64,000 nt of DNA from Betaproteobacteria bacterium (GCA_016720925.1 JADKJR010000015.1:1-64000); one strand, 5' to 3'; positions 1 to 9,224 are shown, counted from the first letter of the stretch. Made by a program: numbers and translations. The notes: generated from the sequence alone by a model not told the origin.

Positions 1-1349
1 GATGGAACAGCGGTTGTCATTTTGGTCCCGGCGTGCAACATCGGATCTCGCCACCAGTTTATGGCTCGCCCTATTTTTTCAATGCATGGCGCGAATTCTG
101 CCCTGATGGAAACGTGGACGACCTACGGTAATTTGGGGTCAGCAAGCCATCCTTTTGGGTTCACCACGCCCCCACTCCGCCGATATTGATGGAAATCAAA
201 TGGTCGTCGTGGGGCAATGCGGCTACACGGGCCTTTCTGTTTGCTCCGTTTTTTTGCCAAATGGCATTTTAGACGCCGCTTTCGGGCGACTTCGGGAATG
301 GTCATTCATCACTGGGATGAGCCCAAGCACCAAGCTGACCCATGGCCGCATCTTTGTCACGGTTCGATGCGCCACTTCACCTGCCAGCATTGCCACTACG
401 CGTACATGCAAAATGGACAGATTGATAGATCATTCGGCACGAACGGCATGCTGCAATGCGATCGGCATCGGAGCAACGACGCCAATGGCGAGTCTATTAC
501 TCGGCGAGAAACTGCTGACGGCAAGCTCTTGCACGCACCTGGCTCCCCCAATCCAACCAATTTATTTGTCATTCTTTGATCAACCTCGCCGCCGTCGCGC
601 CGCCAGCCACCAGACCTTGCAAAAAGGCCACGCCGGGCGTGGGCATTGCGTTCTTCGATTTTACGCCCTCTATTGATGACGGCAATGAATGTTTCCAGCG
701 TTACGCTCACGTGCAATCCAGGTCCCTGACCGTAGGCGGCGTGATCTCGCCAATTATTCTGTCGGGAATGACTATCTGACCAGATCTACATTGCACGATC
801 CGTGCTGACGAATGCGGCGGGCACAAGTCTGCAATCAAATGCTCTCATGGTCACGCCTAGCATCAGCGCGATCGAACTTTGACGGTGGTTCCCTGGAAAT
901 CCGCTATCCCGGGGCAGGTGACGCTTCGTGTTGCCCGTCACTTGCGGTCGGCGGGGGGTCTTGCCGGTGACGATCGAGCCCCCGTGCGGGGATGGATATC
1001 CACGATATTCTCTTGTCATTCACGCAGCCTGTAGCGGCTATCGGCGCAATGACTGCGACCGACGCGCATTTAGTCAACTACGACGTGTCGACCTATTCAT
1101 ACGCAGGCACGACGATGGTCGTGCGAATCGCAGGAGTGCCCGACAAAAAACGTGTGACACTGAGGCTGATGGACATAAACGGGACACTCGATGTGGCGGC
1201 GCCGATTTGGATTCTTCATTGCCGACGTGAACGGTTCCGGAAAGATTACAGCAGCCGACATTGTCGCCATCAAGCGCAAAGTCGGCGCAAATATCAACGA
1301 TCAGAATTTCCGTTTTGATATCAATCGGTCTGGGGCGATTAGCGGATGA
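1..1349 (+). pseudogene. Frameshifted remains of an exported delta-60-repeat protein with C-terminal dockerin
   Basis: No single frame is open, but pieces of one protein can be read by changing frame. Around 180-290 a piece ends PNGILDAAFG, followed in another frame by TSGMVIHHW; around 405-580 another reads NGQIDRSFGTNGM and then ADGKLLHAPG. These match the FGxxG and DGKxxxxG pattern of delta-60 beta-propeller repeats. From 992 an Ig-like stretch runs to about 1205, then a further frame change gives a dockerin type I duplex (DVNGSGKITAADIVAIKRK, then DINRSGAIS) stopping at 1347-1349. The start is outside the window. Either a decayed surface protein gene or a real gene with several sequencing indels; frameshifts elsewhere in the window make the second possible. 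Confidence 0.55.
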
Positions 1350-1501
1350 TTTTCGATTGCGAATCGCGTTCCGGACAGTTGCTGGGTCCCTAACAAGAAA
1401 TATCCAACAACAGGAGGCAGCGGATTATTTTCAGAATGGCTCCTGCTGGTGGCGCCATGTAGAAGGCCATTGGGCAGTTCTTCCAATCAGAAGATGCGGC
1501 C

Positions 1502-1966
1502 ATGGACATCAACGAATCCGCTTTCCGCGATGCACGCAAGTCAGTCAACCCACAGCCCTGCGCGTTTGAGAAAGCGTTGCTTGCGCGTTGCTGTCAGTGC
1601 GCTCTCGCGCAGCGCATGAACATCGGCGAGCGTGAAGCGGTGGGCTGCACCGATGCCGCGCAGCGGCAAACCTGCCTCGCGTTGCGCGGGCAGTTGCAGC
1701 AGAACGCGGCATTTGCGCTGAAATTGACGCATACCCAAGAGCCATTGCCGCACGCCAAGGAAATGAAAATACAATGTGGTGGTCTAAGGGGTTTGCAGAA
1801 AGTGTTGTCCGGCGGCGCGGATGGCGGGGAGGCGAGTGACGGGATGGGCGTGAGTGCGCTGGTGCGCCTCGCGCTGGAGCGATACGTTACGTTGGAACGG
1901 CTGCCTTATTCCGAGATCATGCAGGCGGTTGCCGCTTTTGAAATCCGTCGGCGTCGGGCGACTTGA
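1502..1966 (+). CDS. Conserved-looking Cys-rich protein of unknown function
   Basis: 154 residues. I do not recognise a named family. The N-terminal half carries clustered cysteines (CAFEKALLARCCQCALA near residues 20-36, then VGCTDAAQRQTC and IQCGG), a pattern compatible with a metal or Fe-S site. The remainder is predicted helical, with a Gly/Asp-rich linker near 105-117 and a basic C-terminus (EIRRRRAT). It has no signal peptide. It sits alone between the decayed exported-protein gene and the 2129 gene, on the same strand as the latter. No strong ribosome binding site precedes ATG 1502. The ordered cysteines and the clean ending favour a real gene; function unknown. Confidence 0.6.
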   Translation: MDINESAFRDARKSVNPQPCAFEKALLARCCQCALAQRMNIGEREAVGCTDAAQRQTCLALRGQLQQNAAFALKLTHTQEPLPHAKEMKIQCGGLRGLQKVLSGGADGGEASDGMGVSALVRLALERYVTLERLPYSEIMQAVAAFEIRRRRAT

Positions 1967-2040
1967 GCGACACGGACCGAGGCGGCTGATTCCATGCGCT
2001 GCGAGCCCCGGACAGAGCCGCTTCGATCAAGGGCTTTCAG

Positions 2041-2066
2041 GGAGGGGGCCCCGGCCCCCCCGGGGG
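2041..2066. other. Anomalous G/C homopolymer tract
   Basis: Runs of G and C broken only by short switches lie between the 1502 gene and the 2129 gene. The texture matches the G-run that disrupts the cupin gene near 37660-37728. It is more likely an assembly artefact than biology. Confidence 0.4.
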
Positions 2067-2128
2067 CGAACGGCGAATATTTTTGGGCTGGTGAGTTTGT
2101 GAGCTGACCGGTCCAGGAGTCCGACTAA

Positions 2129-3181
2129 ATGACCATGCAGAATTTTTCACCGCTGGTGGAAGCAGTGCAGAAAAACTGCCACATTTCCGACGCTCGTCAT
2201 GCGCGTGACAAGACGCTTTGCACGTACTTGCTCGAAATGCGGGAGTTTTTCCGCTGGGAGTTTGAATATCCGCTCGCCAAGACTCTCTCCAAAGATGAGC
2301 TGGGCGACTGGATGACACGCCGCGAAGCATTGTGGGACGAGTTGGAAGAGGCGCCGTTCGAATCGCTGCCGGTAGCCGGCAAGGATTTTGATCCGTTCGA
2401 TATCGATGCCATTAATTCTGAATTGGTGCCGCAGGGCCTGGTGTATGGCGCCGGCTTCGGGCGTTTTCACAAGCCGCATTTCTTCCTGGGAAAATTGCTG
2501 CGCAAGGAACAGCGTGATGGCTTGACCATCGTCGTCAGCGAATGCGAATACGCGCGCGACATCACCGCGTTTCCGGCCGCGATGCAAAATGGGGTCATCT
2601 ATCTGCGGCAGGAATCACTGCGGCGCTGGCTGCGCGAGAAAATCGAATTGTGGGGGATGAAAAAATCCGGTGGCGCGCTCAAGTCGGCGCTTGATTGCTA
2701 CGGCCTGCTCGCCGACGAGGAAGCCGCGCTTGACCGAATGCTGGAACACGAAAGCGAGACGGTGATCCTGCACGAAATTGGCGAGGTGGCGGCGGATCGT
2801 ATTCTGGGAGCGGACTGGCAGGACATGATGACGAGCTTTACCCACAAGCGTGCGGAGATTCTTGCGCGCGCCGTACGGGATAACCTGGCCGATTGCCTGT
2901 CCACCTTGCCTGCATTACTGGAGCAGGGGGCCGAGTGTTCGCGGCATTTTTATTTTGCCAATCTGGACGGGATGCGTCGTGCGCTATTTCCTCGCCTGAC
3001 CGACGCGTATCAGCAATGGCGTGAGGGGGGTGACCTGTCGCTATTGCAGGCGGCGGTCGCCGGCGGGCGTGCACATTGGGCGGCGGTGGGCGGGAAACTG
3101 ATTGAGGGTTATCGCGCGGCGGGCAGCGACGCGACCAGCATTGACACGATGGAAAGGCTTGAGATCGAGTCAACGCTTTGA
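2129..3181 (+). CDS. Conserved hypothetical protein (350 aa)
   Basis: 350 residues, soluble, no signal peptide or membrane segment. From memory it resembles a conserved hypothetical family annotated in sulfur-metabolising proteobacteria (Sfum_1244-like), but I cannot verify that here. Visible features are an N-terminal Cys/His region (NCHISDARHARD, then a Cys in KTLCTYLLEMRE), an aromatic-rich centre (GAGFGRFHKPHFFLGK) and a helical stretch with ILHEIGE, which looks like a metalloprotease HExxH core but lacks the second His. An AGGAG at 2115-2119 lies 9 nt before ATG 2129; a second ATG two codons on is possible. It lies upstream of the sulfur genes on the opposite strand, and I infer no function. 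Confidence 0.75.
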   Translation: MTMQNFSPLVEAVQKNCHISDARHARDKTLCTYLLEMREFFRWEFEYPLAKTLSKDELGDWMTRREALWDELEEAPFESLPVAGKDFDPFDIDAINSELVPQGLVYGAGFGRFHKPHFFLGKLLRKEQRDGLTIVVSECEYARDITAFPAAMQNGVIYLRQESLRRWLREKIELWGMKKSGGALKSALDCYGLLADEEAALDRMLEHESETVILHEIGEVAADRILGADWQDMMTSFTHKRAEILARAVRDNLADCLSTLPALLEQGAECSRHFYFANLDGMRRALFPRLTDAYQQWREGGDLSLLQAAVAGGRAHWAAVGGKLIEGYRAAGSDATSIDTMERLEIESTL

Positions 3182-3227
3182 TTGGATGAGTCGTCGAAAT
3201 ATTCCGAATGAAATGCGGGAGCTGCGT

Positions 3228-3545
3228 TCATTTCGCCGAATCATCTTTCCCCTTCTTGCGCGTCACCGTACGTGAAATCTTGACCAGCTTGGCGGACGGC
3301 GGCTGGTCAGAATAGAAGGGCTTTTGCGGCGTTATGTTCTGGGCCTCGGCCAATTCCTTCTCCCGTATCGAAATCAGGTTGAAACACTCGCGGATATCCT
3401 CAATCGTGTCGTCCGAAAGGGGGCTGGCCGTTCCGGGGCGCGGCGCGACTTCGCGCACAATCTTGGCCAATACCTTGCGCATGACGCGCAGGATGCGTTG
3501 TTCCATGTTTTGTTGAAGGTCTGAATTTTGCGGGGTCGTGGGCAT
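3228..3545 (-). CDS. Small hypothetical protein (105 aa)
   Basis: Basic, mostly helical 105-residue protein starting MPTTPQNSDLQQNMEQRIL. I do not recognise it. The centre (ILRVMRKVLAKIVREVAPRPG) is amphipathic, followed by DTIEDIRECFNLISIREKEL, and the tail is Lys-rich (TRKKGKDDSAK), suggesting nucleic-acid or protein binding. A longer reading to 3635 would overlap the ankyrin gene by 67 nt, so I prefer ATG 3545, which leaves a 23-nt gap behind the ankyrin stop; another ATG at 3506 is possible. No strong ribosome binding site is visible, so expression may be coupled to the upstream gene. Confidence 0.5.
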   Translation of the reverse strand: MPTTPQNSDLQQNMEQRILRVMRKVLAKIVREVAPRPGTASPLSDDTIEDIRECFNLISIREKELAEAQNITPQKPFYSDQPPSAKLVKISRTVTRKKGKDDSAK

Positions 3546-3568
3546 GATTTTGTCGGCCAATTGATGTA

Positions 3569-4141
3569 TCAGTGGCGGGTGCCAGGCTTGTGAAACGTCA
3601 CCACGTTCGCGCCCGTCGCGGTCTTTGACCCGCAACCTTGCCCCTCGCCGGCCTGCTGTTCGATCTCGTGCAACAGATTGATCACGTCGACGTAGTGTTT
3701 TTCTTTCACCATCATCAAGGCCGTGCGACCGCCGTCATTTTGGGCACGAAAGTCGGCGCCCGCATCCAGCAACACTTGCACCACTCCCGCTTCGCCGTAG
3801 CCTGCCGCCAGCATCAGCGGCCGCACGCCATAGGCAATCGGTGCCTCGATATTCGCACCGGCATCGATCAGCGCCTGCACCACATCGGGAAACCCCCGGT
3901 CAAGATCGGCGTTGTATACGGCCTTCATCAACGCGCCCCATCCACGCTCGTCAACCGCATTGACGTCCACCCCGGCGGCCAACAGCGCGTTTACCACGTC
4001 CAGATTGCCGCTGCCGGCGGCCGTCATCAGTGCGGTGGCGCCGGTGGCGTCACGTGCGTTTCCGTCGGTTCCGCCTTGCAGCAAGCTGGTTACCAGTGCT
4101 GCGTTGCCCGCCATGATGGCGTTCATTAGTTGGTCAGTCAT
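3569..4141 (-). CDS. Ankyrin repeat protein
   Basis: 190 residues made almost entirely of about five ankyrin repeats. Repeat 2 (residues about 33-65) and repeat 4 (about 104-136) show the canonical G-TALM-AA-GN-VV--LL-AGVDVN pattern; repeats 1, 3 and 5 are more divergent. The tail is Gln/Gly/Thr-rich with one Cys and unlikely to fold. It would be a cytoplasmic protein-protein interaction module; the partner is unknown. ATG 4141 is chosen because GGAAA lies just upstream and the repeat begins at once; a longer reading to 4237 adds a basic leader with no support. It is followed after 23 nt by the small 3228-3545 gene. Confidence 0.85.
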   Translation of the reverse strand: MTDQLMNAIMAGNAALVTSLLQGGTDGNARDATGATALMTAAGSGNLDVVNALLAAGVDVNAVDERGWGALMKAVYNADLDRGFPDVVQALIDAGANIEAPIAYGVRPLMLAAGYGEAGVVQVLLDAGADFRAQNDGGRTALMMVKEKHYVDVINLLHEIEQQAGEGQGCGSKTATGANVVTFHKPGTRH

Positions 4142-4285
4142 ATGGTTTCCGTTCAAAGTGATTGGTCTTTCGATCGAAAATATTGCGTGATGCTTATCTC
4201 TGGGTTGTTTCAAAAAGGACAAGCGTTTTTGGGCCAAGCCACTGCGGTAACTCGCCGATCACGTCCCGGCATATCGAATCGTAGA

Positions 4286-4341
4286 ACGCCAGTTGGCGGG
4301 CTTCTCCGAGCAAAAATGACATGAAAGCCGCGCCAGTTCTA
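4286..4341. repeat. 56-nt dispersed hairpin repeat, copy A
   Basis: One of five 56-nt imperfect inverted repeats in this window (others at 16383, 27581, 37267, 51489). Here the GGCG at 4294 pairs with CGCC at 4330-4333, and GCTTC pairs with GAAAGC inside, around an A-rich loop. It lies between the ankyrin gene start and the YkgJ gene end. Outer arms match copy D most closely at the left end (GAACGCCA). Confidence 0.6.
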
Positions 4342-4360
4342 GGGTCTTGGCTGAAAACTC

Positions 4361-4397
4361 ATAAAACTGTCGCCCCGGACTAAATCCGGGGCGACAG
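4361..4397 (-). terminator. Rho-independent terminator after the YkgJ-like gene
   Basis: A perfect 13-bp stem (CTGTCGCCCCGGA with its complement, 4367-4379 and 4385-4397) with a 5-nt loop. Read on the minus strand it is followed at once by TTTTAT. It lies 47 nt beyond the stop at 4445 and ends the soe-sat-apr-ykgJ strand block. Confidence 0.85.
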
Positions 4398-4444
4398 AAT
4401 TGTGGGTTCAAGGTTTCGTGAAGTTCTCGCAAACAAGCGCCATC

Positions 4445-5359
4445 CTATTCCTCCGGCCCCTGATACATCTCATCCTGTTCCAGCGCACGCCTCGCCGCGG
4501 CCTCGGTTTCGATGCGCTGCATACGTTCCATATGCTGCAGGCGCCGCTGCTCCGCGGCTTCCTTTTTCAGCGGGATGGTTTCCTCGCCGAACAGTACTTG
4601 CCGCAGAAAGCGGAAACCGAACTGCATCAGTTCATTGTCATCGCACAGGATGTTTTTCATCTCCTCCGCGGGCAGGTCGTAGATCCCGCTGAAGCCCTCG
4701 CTCGCGACGAATTGGCTGAAGCGATCGATGTCGTAGCAGACCATGAAGAACAGTTCCAGGCTGCGTTTGGAAGGCTTGCCGATGCTCGGGCCGGATGATT
4801 TCTTTTTCAGGATTAACTGGCGCCAGCCGCGCGCAAGATCGTCGTATTCCTCCAGCCCTTGTTCCTTGCGGTAGGCCTCGACGCTGATCTGCCTCGGCTC
4901 CTTGTGACCGAGGCAGTGCGATTCTTCAACCAGCGCATAGGACGCGCGATCGGTGGTTTCATCCTGTCTCCGCAGCGACAGCAGCGCGACCGGATAGTAG
5001 CGGCAGGCCGTTGGTCGATCTTCGTAAACGCTGCAACCTTCGGGTCGCATGAATTGGCACGCCGTGCCATTTTCGACGGGACGCAGTTTGACGCCGGCGA
5101 TGCTGCTTTGCTCCATCTCGTACGGCACGGTGTACTTTTTCAGGAATTCGCCGGAGCTGATTTCAAAGCGGCGCTTGAGCCGCAGGATGTCGTAGGGCGT
5201 CAAGGAAATGTCGATGTTGCTGCAGCACGCATTCCAGCAGGCAATGCCTTTGCGGCATTGAAACTGGATCACCTTGCTCGCGTCGAAGGTCTGCGGAAGG
5301 ACCGGGCTGGTGGGGAAGGGCGATTTTTCGGCGAAGTCGCCGTTCGTGGGGGAAGCCAT
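4445..5359 (-). CDS. YkgJ family Cys-cluster (CxxxCxxC-type) protein
   Basis: 304 residues of the zinc/iron-chelating YkgJ family. The metal-binding cysteines are visible: Cys35, Cys41, Cys45 and Cys46 in an N-terminal cluster, then Cys101, Cys109 and Cys119, the last within RPTACRYYP, the family's typical ending. The C-terminal third (after about 180) is helical and charged and longer than in minimal YkgJ proteins. No signal peptide is seen, so it is probably cytoplasmic. It follows aprA on the same strand but behind a terminator-like hairpin (5393-5427), so it may be transcribed partly on its own. A role in maturing or servicing the Fe-S enzymes Apr or Soe is a guess from position only. Confidence 0.8.
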   Translation of the reverse strand: MASPTNGDFAEKSPFPTSPVLPQTFDASKVIQFQCRKGIACWNACCSNIDISLTPYDILRLKRRFEISSGEFLKKYTVPYEMEQSSIAGVKLRPVENGTACQFMRPEGCSVYEDRPTACRYYPVALLSLRRQDETTDRASYALVEESHCLGHKEPRQISVEAYRKEQGLEEYDDLARGWRQLILKKKSSGPSIGKPSKRSLELFFMVCYDIDRFSQFVASEGFSGIYDLPAEEMKNILCDDNELMQFGFRFLRQVLFGEETIPLKKEAAEQRRLQHMERMQRIETEAAARRALEQDEMYQGPEE

Positions 5360-5392
5360 GTTGAATGTCCGTGGTTGGAACGCAGGTTGCCA

Positions 5393-5427
5393 TAAAAAAC
5401 AGGCCGGACACCTTGCAGTGCCCGGCC
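5393..5427 (-). terminator. Rho-independent terminator after aprA
   Basis: Stem GGCCGG-x-CAC with its complement (5402-5427), one mismatch and a 6-nt loop, followed on the minus strand by TGTTTTTTAT. It lies just beyond the aprA stop at 5455 and before the YkgJ-like gene. Confidence 0.8.
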
Positions 5428-5454
5428 CTTGCTACTTTACGCTACCGCGCGTAC

Positions 5455-7491
5455 TCAGTGCGGCGCTGCTGCCTTGAACAGCTTCGACTTGTCGACCAGG
5501 TCAACATGCTTGCGCTTGAAGCAGGTCCACTTCTTCGATTTCCGGTCGTAGATCGAGTTGACGAAGCAATGCCAGTTTTTCTCATCGACGAAGTTCTTGT
5601 CGGTGCGGTAGTAGAAACCCGGATAACGGGATTCTTCACGGAACTGGATGTGCTTCATGTGGGCTTCCGCCGTGATTATCCGGTGGTAGTTCTCCCACGC
5701 GCGCAGCAGTTCGTGCAGGTCCTTGGCACGCATCTTCAACGCGTCTTCCTTGAGCATTTCGAGCTTCTCTTCGGCCACCGCCAACATCTTGTCGTTGGTG
5801 TTGTAATACGTGGCGCAGCCCGCGACGTACTCGTCCATGATCTTCTGCAAACGCATTTGCAGCATCTTGGGAACGATGTAGTTCGGGTTCACATCGATTG
5901 CGGTGGTGTAGTCCTTGTGCTCCAGGAAGTTACGAACCGGCTTGTAGATTTCCGCGGCGATCTCTTCGACGGGCGTGTCGAATTCCGGCTTCCAGTCCTT
6001 GTTGTCGAGCACGTACTGCACCATGGCTTTCGATGCCAGTCGGCCTTCAGCGTGTGAGCCGGACGAGAACTTGTGGCCCGATGCGCCTACCCCGTCGCCG
6101 GCGGTGAACAAGCCCTTGACGGTGGTCATCGAGCGATAGCCCCAGTTCCAGCCGCGCGGCAGGTGCGCAGGTACGCCATCGTAATCGCCTTCTTCCGCCG
6201 TTGGTGCGCCGAGGTCGGTTGGGCCGGACACCCAGATGCCGCAACAGCCGGAATGCGAGCCGAGCAGATAAGGCTCGGTCGGCATGAGTTCGGACATCTT
6301 CTTTTCCGGCTCGATATTTTCACCGACCCAGATGCCGCACTGGCCGATACACATGTCGAGGAAGTCTTCCCACGCTTCGGCTTCGAGATGTTTGACTTCT
6401 TTCGGCGACAGCGTTTCGCGCAACTTGGCCAGCGCGGTGACGGTGTCCATGTAGATCGGACCGTGACCATCCTTCATCTCTTTGAGCATGAGGTGGTTGC
6501 GCAGGCAGGACGCGGGAACCGCGGCCTGGCCATATGGCGGATAGTCGTTGAGCATTTCCTTGTTCTTGACCATGTAGTCTTCGCCATACGCGTTGACTGC
6601 CTTGGCCTTGAACAGCAGGAACCACGCACCGACCGGACCGTAGCCGTCCTTGAAGCGCGCCGGCACGAAGCGGTTTTCCATCATCGTCATTTCCGCGCCG
6701 GCCTCGGCGGCCATCGCATAGGTCGAGCCTGCGTTCCATACCGGATACCACGCACGGCCTGCGCCTTCACCCACTGAACGCGGACGGAACAGGTTTACGC
6801 AACCACCCGCCGCGAGCATGATGGACTTGGCCTTATACACATGGATCGTGTTGTCGCGCACCGAGAAGCCAACCGCGCCGGCAATGCGTGACGGGTCATT
6901 CTTGTCGTTGAGCAGCTTGACGATGAAGATGCGTTCTTCGATGCGCGCAAGCCCCAATGCTTTCTTGGCGGCTTCTGCGACGATCCATTTGTAGGATTCG
7001 CCGTTGATCATGATCTGCCACTTGCCCGAACGCACCGGCTTGCCGCCGTCCTTCAGCAGGGGCAGGCCTTCCTTCATCGACTCGGCACCGTCATGACGTA
7101 CGCCATCGGCATCGGTTTTCCAGATGGGCAGTCCCCACTCTTCGAACAGATGCACCGAATCGTCAACGTTGCGGCCCAGGTCATAGGCCAGGTCGTCGCG
7201 CGTGATGCCCATCAGGTCGTTGGAGACCATGCGCGCGTAGTCGGCGGGATCGAGATCCGGGCCGATATAGGTGTTGATGGCCGACAGTCCTTGCGCAACG
7301 GCGCCGGAACGGTCCATCGCCGCCTTGTCCACCAGCTTGATTTTAAGTTCCTGGCCGGTCTCGACCTTTACGGCGTCGGCCCAGCGCATGATTTCATACG
7401 CGGTGCCGCAGCAGGCCATGCCGCCGCCGATCATCAGAACGTCCAGTTCTTCCTGAACGATTTTGGGATTGCCAAAAGTACCTTCAGACAT
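5455..7491 (-). CDS. aprA: Adenylylsulfate (APS) reductase alpha subunit
   Basis: 678 residues, full length. It is the FAD-containing catalytic subunit of APS reductase; in sulfur oxidisers it runs in the direction sulfite plus AMP to APS, in the cytoplasm with AprB. The N-terminal FAD-binding motif DVLMIGGGMACCGTAYEI is at about residues 16-33, and the sequence continues with the conserved fumarate-reductase-like flavoprotein fold (SGAVAQGLSAINTY, SGSHAEGRLASKAM). ATG 7491 is chosen because GGAG lies just before it; a TTG four codons earlier overlaps that site. It is 32 nt downstream of aprB and ends at a clear terminator. APS is then converted by Sat, encoded upstream, to ATP and sulfate. 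Confidence 0.97.
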   Translation of the reverse strand: MSEGTFGNPKIVQEELDVLMIGGGMACCGTAYEIMRWADAVKVETGQELKIKLVDKAAMDRSGAVAQGLSAINTYIGPDLDPADYARMVSNDLMGITRDDLAYDLGRNVDDSVHLFEEWGLPIWKTDADGVRHDGAESMKEGLPLLKDGGKPVRSGKWQIMINGESYKWIVAEAAKKALGLARIEERIFIVKLLNDKNDPSRIAGAVGFSVRDNTIHVYKAKSIMLAAGGCVNLFRPRSVGEGAGRAWYPVWNAGSTYAMAAEAGAEMTMMENRFVPARFKDGYGPVGAWFLLFKAKAVNAYGEDYMVKNKEMLNDYPPYGQAAVPASCLRNHLMLKEMKDGHGPIYMDTVTALAKLRETLSPKEVKHLEAEAWEDFLDMCIGQCGIWVGENIEPEKKMSELMPTEPYLLGSHSGCCGIWVSGPTDLGAPTAEEGDYDGVPAHLPRGWNWGYRSMTTVKGLFTAGDGVGASGHKFSSGSHAEGRLASKAMVQYVLDNKDWKPEFDTPVEEIAAEIYKPVRNFLEHKDYTTAIDVNPNYIVPKMLQMRLQKIMDEYVAGCATYYNTNDKMLAVAEEKLEMLKEDALKMRAKDLHELLRAWENYHRIITAEAHMKHIQFREESRYPGFYYRTDKNFVDEKNWHCFVNSIYDRKSKKWTCFKRKHVDLVDKSKLFKAAAPH

Positions 7492-7523
7492 TTTCTTCTC
7501 CAAGTAAAATTTTTCGCGATCGG

Positions 7524-8000
7524 CTATTTGCGGCGGATCAGTTCTTCAGGCTTGCCGGCACGGTAGCCCCCCATCATCTCCTTGGTGAAGACCCCGGGCG
7601 TGCTGAGCTCGGCGACCTTCGGCATGGGCTTGCCGCCGTACGGATCGATCGATCCTTCGGCCGTAGTGCGAATCGGGAATTTGAAGCGCTTCAGCGTGCC
7701 GTTGCGGAACTTGATCGTCCACATGATCGAGTCCGAGCCGCGCAGCGGTTGCACCGAGCCGCCCAGCGGCACGATATCGGCGTAGTGGCGTACTTCAATC
7801 GCATTTTGCGGACAGATCTTCACGCAGGAATAGCATTCCCAGCATTGCTCGGGTTCCTGGTTCCACGCTTTCATGGGATGACCGGTTTGCGAGCCATCCT
7901 TGTCCAACGCCATCAGGTCGTGCGGGCAGATATACATGCAGGCGGTCTTGTCCTGACCCTTGCATCCATCACACTTGTCAGTTCTCACATAGGTGGGCAT
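7524..8000 (-). CDS. aprB: APS reductase beta subunit (ferredoxin-type)
   Basis: 158 residues. It binds two [4Fe-4S] clusters and carries electrons between the AprA flavin and the membrane acceptor. Cluster motifs are visible as CDGCKGQDKTACMYICP (residues about 10-26, with the insertion typical of AprB) and CWECYSCVKICP (about 53-64). The C-terminal part lacks cysteines and forms the tail that wraps around AprA in known structures. A good AAGAGGAG site precedes ATG 8000. It is placed between sat and aprA with short gaps (42 and 32 nt), as in other sulfur oxidisers. Confidence 0.97.
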   Translation of the reverse strand: MPTYVRTDKCDGCKGQDKTACMYICPHDLMALDKDGSQTGHPMKAWNQEPEQCWECYSCVKICPQNAIEVRHYADIVPLGGSVQPLRGSDSIMWTIKFRNGTLKRFKFPIRTTAEGSIDPYGGKPMPKVAELSTPGVFTKEMMGGYRAGKPEELIRRK

Positions 8001-8042
8001 TTCTCATCTCCTCTTCAGGGGGTTGTCGTTCAGGGTTTCTTG

Positions 8043-9224
8043 CTAACTTCTTTTTGCATCAAGACCGGCGTAATACTCGCGCAGGATGGCAAGTACTTCT
8101 GGCCGGCTGAATTCGGGCGGGACTTCCAGGCCTTCTGAAAGCGATTTTCGCAACTGGGTACCGGAGACCTGCAACCGGTCCGCGTCGGTGTGCGGGCAGG
8201 TACGCCCCGAGGCCATTCCGCCACACTTGTAGCACCAGAAGGCGATGTCGATCTTGAGCGGCTGTGTCTGCAACGCGCCAGCAGGTAATTTGTCGAAGAT
8301 GTAATGCGCATCGAACGGGCCGTAATAACTGCCGACGCCGGCGTGATCGCGTCCGACGATCTGGTGCGAGCAGCCGTAGTTCTGCCGGAACAGGGCATGC
8401 AGCAGCGCTTCGCGCGGACCGGCGTAGCGCATGTCGAGCGGGTAGCCGGCTTGCACAACGGTTTTCTTGACGAAGTAGTTTTCGGCCAGCACCGAGATCG
8501 CGTGCGTCCGAACTTCGGCGGGAATGTCGCCGGGCTTGAGTGCTCCGAGCAATGAGTGCACCAGCACGCCATCGCACACTTCAATGGCCACCTTGGCGAG
8601 GTACTCATGCGAGCGGTGCATGGGGTTCCGCGTCTGGAATGCCGCGATCTTCGACCAACCCAACGAGGTGAACAGGGCCCGGGTTTCCTTCGGTGTCATG
8701 AAGAGCGAGCCGTATTTTTCCGGGAAACCGCCGGTGGAAAGCACCTTGACCGGACCGGCGAGATTGACCTCACCTTGCTGCATCACCAGCTTGACGCCGG
8801 GATGGTCGAGGTCGGTCGTCAGAAATACCTTTGCGCACTCATGCGCTTTGTCGATGGCATATTTTTCAGTTACGCGCATCGTGGCGAGAATGGTGCCGTC
8901 GTCTGGGTCGGTGAGGGCAATCTCGCTACCAACCTTGATTGCCTCCGCGGCCGCTGTGGCCGCCGAGAGGGTGATGGGAATGGGCCAGAACAGACCGTTG
9001 GCCATCTTCATGTCATCGCACACGCTTTGCCAGTCGGCATGCGGCATGAATCCCTGTAGCGGCGTGAAACCACCGATACCCAGCATGATGAGATCGCCTT
9101 TTTCGCGTGAACTCACGCGTAGCGCGGGCAGCGTGGCGGCGCGTTTGCGTTCGAGCGCGAGTGCGTCACCTTCGAGCAGCAGCGGAAGTACCGCACCGCC
9201 ACCATGTGGATCAACCAAAGCCAT
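8043..9224 (-). CDS. sat: Sulfate adenylyltransferase (dissimilatory, homo-oligomeric)
   Basis: 393 residues, typical for the ATP sulfurylase of sulfur oxidisers, which makes ATP and sulfate from APS and pyrophosphate. The nucleotide-binding signature QTRNPMHRSHEYL (with its HxxH) and the GRDHAGVGSYYGPFDAHYIF loop are both present, followed by a small zinc-like motif with CYKCGG and RTCPH. ATG 9224 is preceded by AAAGGG. It lies 142 nt downstream of soeC and 42 nt before aprB, giving the order soeABC-sat-aprBA and placing both sulfite-oxidation routes in one strand block. Confidence 0.97.
   Translation of the reverse strand: MALVDPHGGGAVLPLLLEGDALALERKRAATLPALRVSSREKGDLIMLGIGGFTPLQGFMPHADWQSVCDDMKMANGLFWPIPITLSAATAAAEAIKVGSEIALTDPDDGTILATMRVTEKYAIDKAHECAKVFLTTDLDHPGVKLVMQQGEVNLAGPVKVLSTGGFPEKYGSLFMTPKETRALFTSLGWSKIAAFQTRNPMHRSHEYLAKVAIEVCDGVLVHSLLGALKPGDIPAEVRTHAISVLAENYFVKKTVVQAGYPLDMRYAGPREALLHALFRQNYGCSHQIVGRDHAGVGSYYGPFDAHYIFDKLPAGALQTQPLKIDIAFWCYKCGGMASGRTCPHTDADRLQVSGTQLRKSLSEGLEVPPEFSRPEVLAILREYYAGLDAKRS

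Noticed and set aside
155..716. Several overlapping open frames on both strands at the left edge
   Set aside because: They break the delta-60-repeat readings into pieces; none alone looks like a protein.
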